From Costus lasius (Eukaryota > Streptophyta > Magnoliopsida > Zingiberales > Costaceae), in contig JANVAS020000239.1 of assembly GCA_027563935.2 (NCBI GenBank), positions 1,674,001 to 1,738,000 on the forward strand: 64,000 nt of DNA. Direction: 5' to 3'. The notes under the pieces are model-generated. The model worked only from the letters and a program-made list of their open reading frames with translations. It did not search any database and was not told where the DNA came from. The stretch's first letter is position 1. Every line of letters starts with the position of its first letter. A program made the position numbers and the translations under genes. Shown one piece after another: positions 45,162 to 57,717 of this stretch.

Positions 45162-48100
45162 CTAAAGCTCAACATTCATATCATCAAAAAGGTAAGCATA
45201 CAACCTCCTCATATCAGCTTCAGTCTCCCAGGTCGCCTCCTCAACCAACTGATTTCCCCAGATAACCTTTACCAAAGGTATAGACTTGTTTCTCAAAACT
45301 TTATCCTTTCTATCCACAATCCGAAGAGGTCTTTCCTCAAAGGTCAAATCACTCTGAATCTGAAGAGGTTCCAACTCCAATACATGAGATGGATCAGGAT
45401 GATATTTCCTCAAAGCAGAAACATGGAATACATTATGCACATGTTCCAAAGCAGGAGGTAAAGCTAACCTGTAAGCCACTGGACCAACCCTCTCAATAAT
45501 GTCAAAAGGTCCCACAAACCTTGGGCTCAGCTTTCCTTTCTTGCCAAACCGCATAATACCCTTTGTAGGTGACACCTTTAAGAAAACATGATCCCCTACC
45601 ATAAACTCTAGGGGACGACGACGGTCATCAGCATAACTCTTCTGTCTGTCCCGAGAAACCTTCAGTTTATCCTGAATCTCTCTGACCTTATCAGTAGTAT
45701 CCTGTACTGCATCAGATCTCAAAATTAATCTATCACCGGTTTCCTCCCAACACAAGGGAGTCCTACACCTTCTTCCATACAAAGCCTCATAAGGAGCCAT
45801 CTGAATACTGGAGTGGAAGCTATTATTATAGGTGAACTCTATCAAAGATAGATCCCGGTTCCACTCAGAACTCCAATCAACCACATAAGCTCTCAACAGG
45901 TCTTCTAGAGTCTGGATAGTACGCTCCGTCTGGCCATCAGACTGAGGATGGTATGCTGTACTAAAACTCAACTTAGTACCCAAACCCTCCTGTAAGCTCT
46001 TCCAAAACCTGGACAGAAACCGAGAGTCCCTATCAGACACAATATCAACAGGCACTCCATGCAGTCTGACTACCTCATCAATGTACAATCTAGCCAGTCT
46101 CTCTAAAGGATAAGTCATCTTGATCGGGAGAAAGTGGGCTGATTTAGTGAGTCTATCAACAATCACCCAAATAGCATCATGACCCAATCTGGTTCTGGGC
46201 AAACCACACACAAAGTCCATACTGATGCATTCCCACTTCCACTCAGGAATAGGAAGGGGCTGCAACAAACCACCAGGCTTCTGGTGTTCAGCCTTTACAG
46301 TCTGACAGGTTAAACACCTAGAGACAAAATCAACTACCTCTTTCTTCATACCCGGCCACCAAAAGCTTTTCTTAAGGTCCTGATACATCTTAGTCACGCC
46401 AGGGTGTAGAGAATATTTGGAGTTATGGCTATCCTCCAATATTTCTTTCCTCAAGCTCGGTTCCTCAGGGACACACACCCTTCCACGGAACCGGAGAACA
46501 CTATCATCAGACAAGCTAAAATCCTGAACTTCACCCGCAATCAAACTATCCCTGATCTGAGCTAATTTCAGATCCACAGACTGCTGATCTCTGATCTTCT
46601 ACAACAAAGCAGACTGTACTCTGAGGAAAGCCACATAACCCGACTGAACTCTAGGAGAAACACTGATCCTGAGATCTCTGAACTCCTGCAATAACTGCAA
46701 CTCACTGACCCGTAGTGCCACTACTGAAGTAACTGGATGTCTACTCAGTGCATCAGCCACTACATTGGCCTTTCTAGCTTGATACTGAATAGCGAAGTCA
46801 TAGTCTTTGATCAACTCCATCCATCTTCTTTGTCTCATGTTCAATTCCTTCTGAGTGAAGATATACTTGAGACTCTGGTGGTCAGTGAATAGATCAAACT
46901 CTTGACCCAACAAATAGTGGCGCCATATCTTCAAAGCAAAGACTACGGCCGCCAACTCCAAGTCATGAGTAGGGTAGTTCAACTCATACTCCTTCAGTTG
47001 TCTCGAAGCATAGGCTATCACAGAACCCTTCTGCATCAAGACACAACCTAACCCCTTGCCTGAAGCATCCGTATAGACAGTAAACCTTTCCCCATCACTA
47101 GGAATAATGAGGATCGGTGTACTAGTCAACCTTCTCTTCAGCTCCTGAAAGCTCTCTTCACACTTGTCATCCCAATTAAACTTGGCCTCCTTTCTGGTCA
47201 ATTTAGTTAAAGGACCCGCTAGCTTGGAGAATCCCTCAACAAACCTCCGGTAGTAACCTGCTAGACCCAGGAAACTTCTGATCTCAGTAGCACTAGTCGG
47301 TCTTCCCCAATTAAGGATGGCTTGCACTTTAACTGGATCCGCAGACACCCCTTGACCAGAAATCACATGCCCAAGGAAACTGATCTTTTCTAGCCAAAAC
47401 TCACACTTACTTGCCTTGGCATATAATCGGTTTTTCCTCAGGATCTCTAGCACTCTGCGCAAGTCACTGACATGATCCAAAGTAGTCCGAGAGTACACCA
47501 AGATATCATCTATGAAGACTACCACACAAGAGTCAAGCAATTCATGAAATACCCTGTTCATCAAATCCATGAAGACAGCAGGTGCATTCGTCAGTCCAAA
47601 AGGCATAACTAGAAATTCAAAATGCCCATACCTGGTCCTGAAAGCAGTCTTAAATATATCCTCATCCTTGACCCTAAGCTGGTAATACCCTGATCTCAGA
47701 TCAATCTTAGAGAACACTGTAGCTCCTTGAAATTGATCAAATAGATCATCAATTCTGGGGAGAGGATACCTATTCTTGATAGTCACTTGGTTCAGTTGCC
47801 TGTAGTCTATACACATCCTCAGGGTTCCATCCTTCTTCTTTACGAATAGCACTGGTGCTCCCCAGGGAGAAGCACTAGGTCGGATGTAACCTTTCTCCAG
47901 CAATTCCTCCAGTTGTTTCTTAAGCTCGGCTAACTCTGAGGTAGCCATGCGGTAAGGAGCTCTGGAGATAGGTGCAGTACCTGGCACCAACTCAATGCCA
48001 AACTCTACCTCTCGTATTGGTGGCAAGCCTGAAAATTCCTCAGAGAACACATCAGGAAACTCTTGCACCACCGCCATCTGGGTCAAATCAGGAGTAGAAT

Positions 48101-49742
48101 CATCCTGTACCTTAACATGTGCAAGATAACCCTTACACCCACTAGCAAGTAACTTTCTGGCCTGCAGGAAAGATATCACATGTGGTCCTTGGTCTGACAC
48201 TAGACCTCTCACAAAAAGCCGACTCCCATCTAGCAGATTCAAGGTGATTACTTTCTCAAAGCAATCCACAGTGGCATGATGTGAGGATAAGCAATCCATA
48301 CCTAGGATGACATCATAATCTTGCATGTCTAAAAGGATTAGATCTACAAGAAACTCATAACCCTCTACATGCACTACACAATCGGCACAAAAAGTGTCTG
48401 TAGATGATGATTTTCCTAAGGGAGTACTTACAGACACAACATAATCCATCACCTTAGGTAATACAGGTAAACATGCAGCAAATCTAACAGATATAAAAGA
48501 TAAATTTGCACCAGGGTCAAATAAGATGCGAGCTAACTGATTGAATACAAATAAAGTACCTTCCACGACGGATCGGGAAGCCCGTGTATCCTTCTCAGCC
48601 ACGGCATAAACTCGAGTCTGGACTGTAGGCTTATCTGTGCCTCTCTGCTGCATCTCAGGCTCCTTGCAGTCTTTGATCATGTGCCCAGGTTTCTTACACC
48701 TGAAGCATACACCATTCTTCATATAACAATCCCTCATCAGATGTCCTTTGAGCCCACAATGATGACAAATCCGATCCTCTGTGTTACCGTTCCTTACATC
48801 CCTGGACTGCTGCGGTGCATCCCTGGACTGCTGCGGTGCCTTGTGAGAGTAAGGCTTATACCTGCCCTTCTTGTAGTCCTTATGCTTAGGGTACTTCTTA
48901 CCCTTGCCGCCATCACCAAACCGAGGAGCTGCCGCCTCAGCTGCAGGAATCACAGTCACGGTCCTCTCAGATATGTATCTCTCGATGGTGCGTGCTCGCC
49001 CAACAGTCTCACTATATGTCTCCAAGTGCTGAGCACCAACCTGTTCTCGAATGTCCCATCTGAGACCTCTGAGAAACTTGGTAGCCCTCCTCTTTTCAGT
49101 GTTTATCAGGTGAGGGTACTTTCCCAATTTAGTGAACTGCAACTCATACTGGTCCACAGTCATATCACCCTGCTCCAGGTGAATAAATTCCACCTCTCGG
49201 TCCTCTACCAAGCTATCAGGGAAATACTTCTCGTTGAATTGAGACAAGAAGTAGGGCCAATTCACTGTTTCATGTCTTTCTGCAGCTAACCTCACCACGC
49301 CCTTCCACCATTCATCTGCGTCACCACGCATCATATAGGTGGCCAGACACAGCTTGTCCTCATCTGAGCAACGCATGACTTGAAAAATCTTTTCCAAGCA
49401 TAACTACCAGTTCTCTGCAGTACTTGATTCTGGGCCCCCATAAAAGGAACTAGGACCCAGTTTCTGGAATTCACTCACAAGTGAGGCATAGCGCCTGTGA
49501 GCGTCTTCCCGATAGTCATTCCCCACCGCTTGAGTAGTAGTCTGGGATCTCTCCTGAGTCAATTGCTGCAAGAGCTGCTGTTGCGCTTCTTGATGCTGAG
49601 TCTGTTGCTGCTGCAGCATCTGAGCTTGCCTCTCTATCATGGCACCCTGTTGCCATACCATGCCTGTCAAAGCCTCAATGGTTCTCGTGAGATCTGAGGT
49701 CTACTCACCCTCGCTGCTAGCATTTCCTCTGGATCACACCAT
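45162..49742 (-). pseudogene. Tekay-like chromovirus gag-pol, four nonsense codons
   Basis: One frame of 1,526 codons on the minus strand from ATG 49742-49740. Order: Gln-rich Gag N-terminus, Gag core ([14 protein letters not shown]), two zinc knuckles ([28 protein letters not shown]), protease, reverse transcriptase ([16 protein letters not shown]), RNase H (TDASGKGLG), integrase (HPGVTKMYQDL, CLTCQ; Asp in SMDFVCGLP, Asp in VSDRDSRF, Glu in GQTERT) and a C-terminal chromodomain (VKVIWGNQLVEEATWE, YAYLF). The chromodomain places it among chromoviruses, Tekay/Del type by LTR length and layout. Stops: TGA 49736-49734, TAG 49703-49701, TAG 49406-49404 and TAG 46601-46599. The protease motif is FDPGANLSF where DSGA or DTGA is usual. 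No frameshift was seen. Confidence 0.93.
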
Positions 49743-49854
49743 CTTAAATTCCTACACACACACACCATAGTAAGGAAAACAAATATAAACCTATCAGGTG
49801 TCTAGCAATACACAAACATGTTTTCCCCCGAACTAAGTTTTAGCTAGCCAACTC

Positions 49855-49865
49855 CTCTGATACCA
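49855..49865 (-). other. Primer-binding site of Tekay-like element
   Basis: CTCTGATACCA on the plus strand, i.e. TGGTATCAGAG, three bases from the 5' LTR end at 49869. Initiator tRNA-Met type. Confidence 0.92.
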
Positions 49866-50194
49866 TTCTGTCACATCCCGTTATCTTAACCCCAAACTAG
49901 CAACACAAATCACAAAGGAACAGGATGTTATCATACAAGATCGATGCACATGCTAAGTAAAACCAAGTTCAGGAAAACCCAATCTGAAAATTTTCGAGAA
50001 TCCATACATAGAATCTCCACGAAACATAATTTCACAAATGTACCTGCCACCACGCAATACTTGCACCATATGCAAGTCAACAGTTATATCAAAACCACAT
50101 AAAAATCCATAAAATCCATAAATCACGTAAGGGTACCTGCCACCAGGCAATACTTGCACTAGACATATGCAAGTTCACATTTATATCAAATCTG

Positions 50195-50199
50195 ATCGC
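50195..50199 (+). repeat. Target-site duplication ATCGC, left copy
   Basis: Identical to 51903-51907. Confidence 0.93.
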
Positions 50200-51902
50200 T
50201 GTTGGGGTATGCCCTTAAGGCTAATGTTTGAGGCCTTGGGATTGTATCAGTATCATGTAATAAACTCTTGTGTTTATAAAGGCATGGTTATTATTCAGGT
50301 TGTTACCTTGTCTGCTGTAATAAGTGTACTACTGAATAATGTCTCAAAGCTGTTCAGCTAGGCTGACATGCTAAATGTCCTTAGTCGATATATCTTGGTG
50401 AACATGAGACAGCCTTGATATGATTGAGACTAATATGTGTTCTAATCTTATAGGATGCTTCGAGCATGGAATAAGATGTAGACTCATGGGTACATTGGAT
50501 GTACTGGACAAACCCTACTAGGACATTCAATTGCTTGTCACAATGTGAATGATCCTTGATTGCAACAAGTGGCACATGTCCTCTGACTTGAGATCACTTG
50601 TGTTTCTAAATGATGATTGTCATTGTTTTGAGGTAGTTCAATATCATTTGAAACATAATGGTTATAGACTATCTTGGATAATGATCATGAGTCAGGTTAG
50701 GGCACTAGTGATAGATAGAGGATTGCCATCTCCTTGTTGAAGGAGTGTGGTGTTCTATAGGGGCCCCCTAGATGAGATGATTGAGAAAGTGTATGGCCAT
50801 ACCCAGGTGACTATGTGCATCTGATCTAATCATGCTCATCATATTGGAGTCACAAGCTTGACCTGCTTGTCCAATGAGAACATCCAGTGGCAAAGGATAC
50901 ATGTATGCCTTGTGAATGGATTCACACTTGTGCTGTGGTTTGGGTGTAGTCTTGGAAGACTCTTTCCTTTATATCGGGAGACAGTGATGTGTTGCTAGAT
51001 ACCCCTCACTGATCGTGATAACGTGAGTTATCGTTACCGACATTTAAAGGAAACCCTCAGGGTCGCACAATTTGATGATATGGCTTACTTGAGTCAGATC
51101 GTGTGGATTGAATTGTTTGGGTTCAGTTTAAAGGGATTTAATCTCTGATTGTAAGTGAGATCTGGTCTGATCATGTTTGATTGATTAGGGCTTGAGATCG
51201 GTAAGCTTCGATCGAGAGAGATGATGCTAGATCGGTGAGATCAGGAGCATCAGGAGATGAACGGTTAGATCTTGAGCCTTAGGGTTCAATTTGGTCTAGA
51301 CCAAGTGGCTTGAGCTTTTTTGGTTTGGTTTATGAACCAAATTCGATTGGACGTTTTGGCTTGAACCGGTTCACAAAGGTGAACGCTTGGTTCAATGCTA
51401 ATATGCGTTTTTGGGTTGGCATGAGCGCATGGCTTGATTATCTTCCATTTATGGAAAGTCATCAAGGCCGATTTCACTTCAACGCCAAAACGCATATGCG
51501 TTGTGCACTTCACTTCAACGCCTTGAACTTTCGTTTGAAGGAGGTTGACGAAGTGGAGAGGTTTGGCAAGAGGAGCTCTCGGCCAAAAGGGAATCATCTC
51601 ATCATCCCCTTCCATTCGACAAGAAAGATTGGGTGCCTTGCTAGCACAAGGGACGCCAAGGAAGTAAGCGCTCTTCATCTTGTGTGTGAACTTTTGGAGG
51701 AGATCTAAGTTGCTCTCTTCTTCCAAGCCGACCTCCAAGGCAATGGCGTTGGTATGAATCTCCTTCTTGATCTAATCCATCTATCAAAGTTGATTATATG
51801 AGCATATAAGCGATTGTGATGTTGAAACCCTAGCAAACTTGCATGCGCCCCTAAATTAGGGTTTTTCATCTGCTTGCGCTCCCCCTCGAAGGGGACTCTT
51901 CA
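50200..51902 (+). mobile_element. Copia B solo LTR inside the Tekay-like LTR
   Basis: 1,703 bp, TGTTGGGG...GACTCTTCA, flanked by ATCGC. No internal copia sequence remains. Near its end is the palindromic CCCCTCGAAGGGG (51882-51894, one mismatch). The 3' part is also present at 42235-42761 in the other Tekay LTR, at the same site with the same target duplication. Confidence 0.95.
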
Positions 51903-51907
51903 ATCGC
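51903..51907 (+). repeat. Target-site duplication ATCGC, right copy
   Basis: Partner of 50195-50199; also found at 42762-42766 in the other LTR. Confidence 0.93.
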
Positions 51908-54274
51908 AAATACAAATCAACTCGAAATTCGAAGCAAAGCCACAATATCGATTTTATAAACTCATGGAACTAACATCAATGACCAAACACCGAAAACAGG
52001 CCAAAGCCCTCGGTGACACAAAAATCAAAATCTCAAAACTGCCACAACCGGCAACACTGGTTCACAAAGTTTAGCCATAACCGGCCCCAGTTAACTAAGC
52101 ACAAAAGTCTTATACATCAAACCAGCATAATATCCATATCAACACAAGTCCCATATAAAAACGCTAACTCAGGTAGTGCGCCCCTGCTCTACACCTGAAA
52201 ATAATGAGGGGTGAGCTACACAGCCCAGTGAGTGGATAGTCTCAATCGACCATCCATAGCATACAATCAAAGATACATGCAGATTATTTTAAAAACATTT
52301 AGCAGAACATCATGTTAACATATAACAAAAACAAAGAACAGAACTCATATAAATAAATAGATGTACAGACATCACACACTTGTCACCACAGAGTAACCAA
52401 GGTTCTAGAGTCATACTCTAAACCAACTAAACCCACCAACCACTTAGTTGACCTAGTTGTCCAGCATAAATCAAGAGTGACCACTATGGTCCAACCCGGC
52501 TCTGGCCTAAGCACTGGGAGAAGCCTGCAAATCACATGCAACACAAACATGGACAGTGTGTAGACTCAAGAGGTAATCCCCATCCGGTCAAGATGTGATA
52601 CCTTGATCTACACCACCCCATAACACAAAAATCTAAACGTCTAAGAGTAATGACATCAAGAGGTGGCCCCTGTCCGACCAAGACATGGCACTTTGCGTCA
52701 ATCACTCGTTCTCCCAAAGGGTTCCTTATCTGGACAACCACTAGACACACCTATTTCACAAAAGTGGACTCCTAAGTGTCAACCAGACTCTAGGATAGTC
52801 ATTTTCATCACGATAATCACAACAGGCGGCTGAAACATCAACCCCTCACATATCACAAACACAGGGCTGAAATCTCTAACCCCTAACATATCACATATAG
52901 ACTATCCCCTTGAGTACACAGTTACACTTAGCCTTAGTCCTATCCATAATGGGTACATAGACCACAACACATAACATTTGAAACCACATAATCCTATAAT
53001 GTTTTGTAGAGTCCTTAGGTTTCATGCTGATCAGTTTGGTTTAACCTTGCTAAATTATCACCCATGTTTCTCAAACAAAGATACATGGCCATAAATATAT
53101 AACATGCTACACATAGAGAAATTCATAAAAATTAAAATAGGATATAATTATATAACATGCTGCACATAGAGAAACAAAAATCAACTTAGGATTAAAATTT
53201 GTATTCTTACAATCTACATTACATAATATCACAAGTAGTCCACGGTTTCTACAATTTACATGCTACAATCTACTTTAAAATTTAACCCTAGTTAATAAGA
53301 ATTTCATGCCCAAGAATCACTGATTTAGAGCTACCTAAATTCCATATAAAAGATATCTTAAATTTCATGTTGTCAAATTTCGGTCTTCATGATAGATACA
53401 TCTTGGGTTTCGGTTTTTAGCATGATGAAGTTTCTAAGAAATCAAGTTTCGGTCTTCATGATAGATACATCTTGGGTTTCGGTTTTTAGCATGATGAAGT
53501 TTCTAAGAAATCAAAATTATTTATCTATCACAACCAAAAGGATAAAATTTGAACAAGACACCCCACTCACCTATTATCTTGAACCGTGAACACCAAGATG
53601 ATCCAAAAACTCATCTAAGGCCTTGAAATTCCACCAATGTCGCCACCAATGGAAGAAGAAGCGCCACCAAACACCAAAGAACGCCGGCCAAGGGAAAAGG
53701 AAGAGGAAGAAGGGGAAATTCGTCCAAGCCTCCAAGAGATCGCCCAAGCCTTCAAGCCGCCGCCCCCAAGGTTTCCTCCAAGCCAAAAACGCTAACTCTC
53801 CTTCCCTAACCGCAATTACCTAATTAAAATTTTGGTTTTTAATTTTAAACCCGCTAACTAACTAATTCGAATAGGGTTTATGAATTAACCCACTTACTGA
53901 TTAATTCAAATTATAAACCCAAGATCCATCTAACTTAAGTGTAAACCCAATAACCCATAATTAATTACTCACTTAAGCGAAAATCCAATAAGGATTTAAT
54001 TAACATCCAATAAGCTCTAATTAATTAATTACTAGGGTCAAAATCCATTAAGACTTAAATTAATATCCACTAACCCTTTGCCACTAATTTATAAATAATC
54101 CCTAAAGGTTTTAGAGATAAAACTCTCCCCCATCCTAGAGTTTACAAAAACAAAACACATAAAAAAAAATATCACAGCCAATGATTTCATTTAAATCAAA
54201 AAAATAAAATATCACAGTCAAAGATTTAAATCAAAAATAATACTTACAAGGACTTAAGATCCTTGGATCTTACA

Positions 54275-54369
54275 GGCAGTGCTGACCAAAGGTCATCACA
54301 AGCAGTGAGTGGCACCTTGCAGTGCATCGCTGCTACCCAGGTCATTGGAATGGATATCGACATCGACAT
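54275..54369 (-). mobile_element. Copia A LTR internal fragment (minus strand)
   Basis: Reverse complement of about 14710-14806 of the A LTR (CACTCACTGCTTGTG region). Same orientation as 41662-42234, and next in order after a ~600-bp gap, so both pieces look like one A LTR split by the Tekay-like element. Cut on the right by the B element. Confidence 0.85.
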
Positions 54370-55865
54370 TGTTGGGGTTTGCCCTTAAGGCTAATGTTTG
54401 AGGCCTTGGGATTCATTCAGTATCATGTATAAACTCTTATGTTTATAAAGGCAATGGTTGTTATTCAGTATGTTACATTGTCTGCTGCAATAAGTGTGCT
54501 TCTGAATAATGTCTCAATGCTGTTCAGCTAGGCTGACATGCTGTAATGTCCTTAGTCGAGATATCTTGGTGAACATGAGACAGCCTTGATATGATTGAGA
54601 CTAATATGTGTTCTAATCTTATAGGATGCTTCGAGCATGGAATAAGATGTAGACTCATGGGTACATTGGATGTACTGGACAGACCCTACTAGGATATTCA
54701 ATTGCTTGTCACAATGTGAATAATCCTTGTTTGCATCAAGTGGCACATGTCCTCTGACTTGAGATCACTTGTGTTTCTAAATGATGATTGTCATTGTTTT
54801 GAGGTAGTTCAATATCATTTGAAAGATAATGGTTATAGACTATCTTGGATAATTATCATGAGTCAGGTTAGGACACTAGTGATAGATATAGGATTGCCGT
54901 CTCCTTGTTTAAGGAGTGTGATGTTCTAAAGGGGCCCCCCTAAATGAGATGATTGAGAAAGTGTATGGCCATACCCAGGTGACTATGTTCGTCTGGTCTA
55001 ATCATGCTCATCATATTGGAGCTACAGGCTTGACACGCTTGTCCAATAAGAACATCCAGTGGCAAAGGAAACATGTATGCCTTGGGAAGTGGATTCACAC
55101 TTGTGCTGTGGTTTGGGTGTAGTCTTGGAAGACTCTTTCCTTTATATCGGGAGACAGTGATGTGTTGCTAGATACCCCTCACTGATCGTGATAACGAAAG
55201 TTATCGTTACCGACATCTAAAGGAAACCCTCAGGGTCGCACAATTTGATGATATGGCTTACTTAAGTCAGATCGTGTGGACTGAATTGTTTGGGTTCAGT
55301 TTAAAGGGCTTTAGTCTCTGATTGTAAGTGAGATCTGGACTGATCATGTTTGATTGATTAGGGCTTGAGATCGGTAAGCTTCGATCGAGAGATTGGATGC
55401 TAGATCGGTGAGATCAGGAGCATCAGGAGATGAACGGTTAAATCTTGAACCTTTAGGGTTTATTGTGATCTAGACCAATGGCTTGGGTTATTTGGTCTTT
55501 GAACCAAATCAAATTGAACCGGCTCATTACATGAGCGCATGGTTCAAAGGGGAAGAAATGGTGATCGGTTCACTTGGAGTGAACGCATCACACATTGAAG
55601 GGTTGCCATATTTGGAAGGTGAATTATTCCGATAGATGGTAACGCCTCCACATGTTTATGAGAGAAACGTCTCTCCTCTCCCTCTTGCGCTCGACGTTGC
55701 ATTCTCGTGTGGAGAAGTGGTGAACGATGAGGAGCTCTCGCCAAGCAAGAAGTTCTCCCCCTTTTCATACGGCAAGGACCCTTGAAGAAACTTGCTAGCA
55801 CAAGGATCACAAGGATCACAAGCAAGAAGCTCTCTCCTTGCGCTCCCCCTTGAAGGGGACTTTCA
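54370..55865 (+). repeat. Copia B 5' LTR
   Basis: 1,496 bp, TGTTGGGG...GGACTTTCA. Palindrome CCCCTTGAAGGGG at 55846-55858, seven bases from the end. It has the TGTATGGCCATACCCAGG stretch also found in family A. Confidence 0.92.
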
Positions 55866-55867
55866 AA

Positions 55868-55879
55868 TGGTATCAGAGC
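55868..55879 (+). other. Primer-binding site (initiator tRNA-Met)
   Basis: TGGTATCAGAGC, a full match to the canonical plant copia site, two bases after the LTR. Confidence 0.95.
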
Positions 55880-57717
55880 TTTGGTTCTTGTAGAATCATA
55901 TGATTGCTTGAGGATTTGTGATCCTTGTTTGTGTTTGATAAGTAGATCTAGTAGGAAGCATCTTGCGCATCTTCATGTCAAGTAGTGAACAAAATACATG
56001 ATGTATGTTTTTACTCCTTTGCGCATGTGTGATGTATGGTGGCGCATATTGATAGTTGTTGTTTTTCTTAACAAACTTTATCACTTGCGCGCCTCACTAG
56101 ATCTAAGTGGCGCCTACTGTAAACCCTTAGACGGGTTGATGGGGTTGAAAGCATCCTCTAGGTTAGATCCAAATAGTCTGATCAGACCATCTGACAGCCT
56201 AGATGGGTTGACCAGATAGCACCTGTGCGCAAGCACGAGGTGGCTATAGGTCGACTGCATCAAGGGCGTGTAGCGAGGTCTGGTTGAGACGACTAGTGAA
56301 CACACATGAGTTAGGCCCGGGGTCACACCCGCTTGCCAAAACTCATGAGGGTTGTTCAGCCCTTTGCGCATGCATGGTTGACCATTAGGTCAACTCAAGT
56401 CAGTTAGGACTTGGTGCATGCAAGGGCAGTGGATCTGACTAGATGGATGAGTGGATCCCTATCAATGGACCGTTGTAAGGTTGTAGGGCACATAAGAAAA
56501 TTAAAATTGATGCCAATGGGGTTTTCAAAAATTTTATTTTCTTGTTAAAGGATCACATGTTGATTGGATGCCATGATATATGTTTATTTCATCTTATGTG
56601 GGTTGCCCTTTTAATGTCTGCTGTGCTGGGGCCTGCAAGCCTGGATTAAAATTGTAAATTAATTTATATTGTGATCTGCGCATCACTTTTATTTAATTTA
56701 TAATGTGTAATTGACCTGCGAGTCAATCATGTCTAGATAGATTAAATTGTAAGTTTAATCAGACATGAGCACATAGCACAGTTGGCAGAGGCGCATGCAG
56801 CAGAGGCTTGACCAGGTGGGAGGTCTAGGGTTCGACCCTATGACAGGCGCATCTACCTGGTGGGTGCACCTGAGCTGCAGAAGGCGCTTAGGCCCTGGTC
56901 TGGGCCAGATGAGAGGCAAAAGACCCAAGAAGCAAGTGAAGACTTAAGATAACTTAAGGTCTTACCTAGGCTTAATGGGCGTTTACCACATAAGATCATC
57001 ATGCTTTCTTTTATTGTTTATATAATTAGAATTGCATGATTTGATTTATCTTCTGCTATCACCATAGGGTTTGCATGATAGTTAAGAAGATAAAAGACCG
57101 TTAAAATCCAACGCTAAAATATCAAGCTCGATAGCCTTCTGACGCGAAACCTCACTGTTCTGACTATCGTTGGAGCCGTGTTGTACCCACTCAGTGGGCA
57201 CGTCCATCTATCTTCAGACGGTGTGTGATTTCACCTGCGTGTTACAGAGAAGGGATTTATCGCTTCTCGTTGCTCAGCCTAGCACGTGGTGGTCCAGGGA
57301 GTAGGTCAGGTCAGCTTGACCATGTAGGCTATATATGTGGCGCATATGGTAGCTATATGGAGGCAGCCATCTGCGAGATCAGAGACTGTGTTGTACCAAC
57401 TCAGTTGGCACAGTTGGCTGGATTGCCCAGATGAAGGGGAATCGCACGGGTTGGCGATTGGCAGGGACTACCTACCAGAAATTAGTGCTTGTACTCTCTG
57501 TGCATCTTATCTCGCCTGAGCGGGACGCGGAGACCAAGTATGAAATCTGGATCCCATCTCACTAAAAGAGTGTTACTCTTTCGGACTGTTTTAATGGATT
57601 TTTCAGCCAGATAAAATAGTGAGAAAAGAATCTTTCTTAAGTCCTGGATTGATTCTAAACATTGATACTGACCTTGCTGTTCTTGCATTGTTGTAGATTC
57701 CTGCAGCAACGAACACC
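55880..57717 (+). other. Copia B leader with two bulged hairpins
   Basis: No ORF. Contains the tRNA/SINE-like module (56767-56850) and hairpins at 57177-57202 (CGTG/CACG, CCCAC/GTGGG) and 57386-57413 (CTGTG/CACAG, CCAAC/GTTGG), both with a TTGTA bulge on the 5' side. The second lies about 300 nt upstream of the gag ATG. Confidence 0.75.
56767..56850 (+). other. tRNA/SINE-like module with A- and B-box matches
   Basis: TAGCACAGTTGG at 56774-56785 matches the Pol III A-box pattern TRGYNNANNNGG, and GTTCGACCC at 56830-56838 matches the B-box GWTCRANNC, 56 nt apart. The B-box lies in a TAGGG/CCCTA stem. No full cloverleaf can be drawn, so a SINE remnant or tRNA-derived leader segment is likelier than a tRNA gene. 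Confidence 0.5.

Larger units (their letters stand above)
49869..54274 (-). repeat. Tekay-like 5' LTR (minus strand) carrying a copia solo LTR
   Basis: Runs TGTAAGATCC (54274) to CGGGATGTGACA (49869) on the minus strand. Without the 1.7-kb copia LTR and its target duplication it is about 2.7 kb. Next to its start there is an 8-bp inverted repeat TAAGATCC-TT-GGATCTTA at 54255-54272. It also contains the CTCACTGGGC, AGCTCACCCC and TTTTCAGGTGTAG block (minus strand near 43030-43100 in the other copy). No gene inside. Confidence 0.93.

Noticed and set aside
48681..49289. 202-codon plus-strand ORF
   Set aside because: Shadow of the Tekay-like gag on the other strand; Leu/Pro-rich with no recognisable domain.
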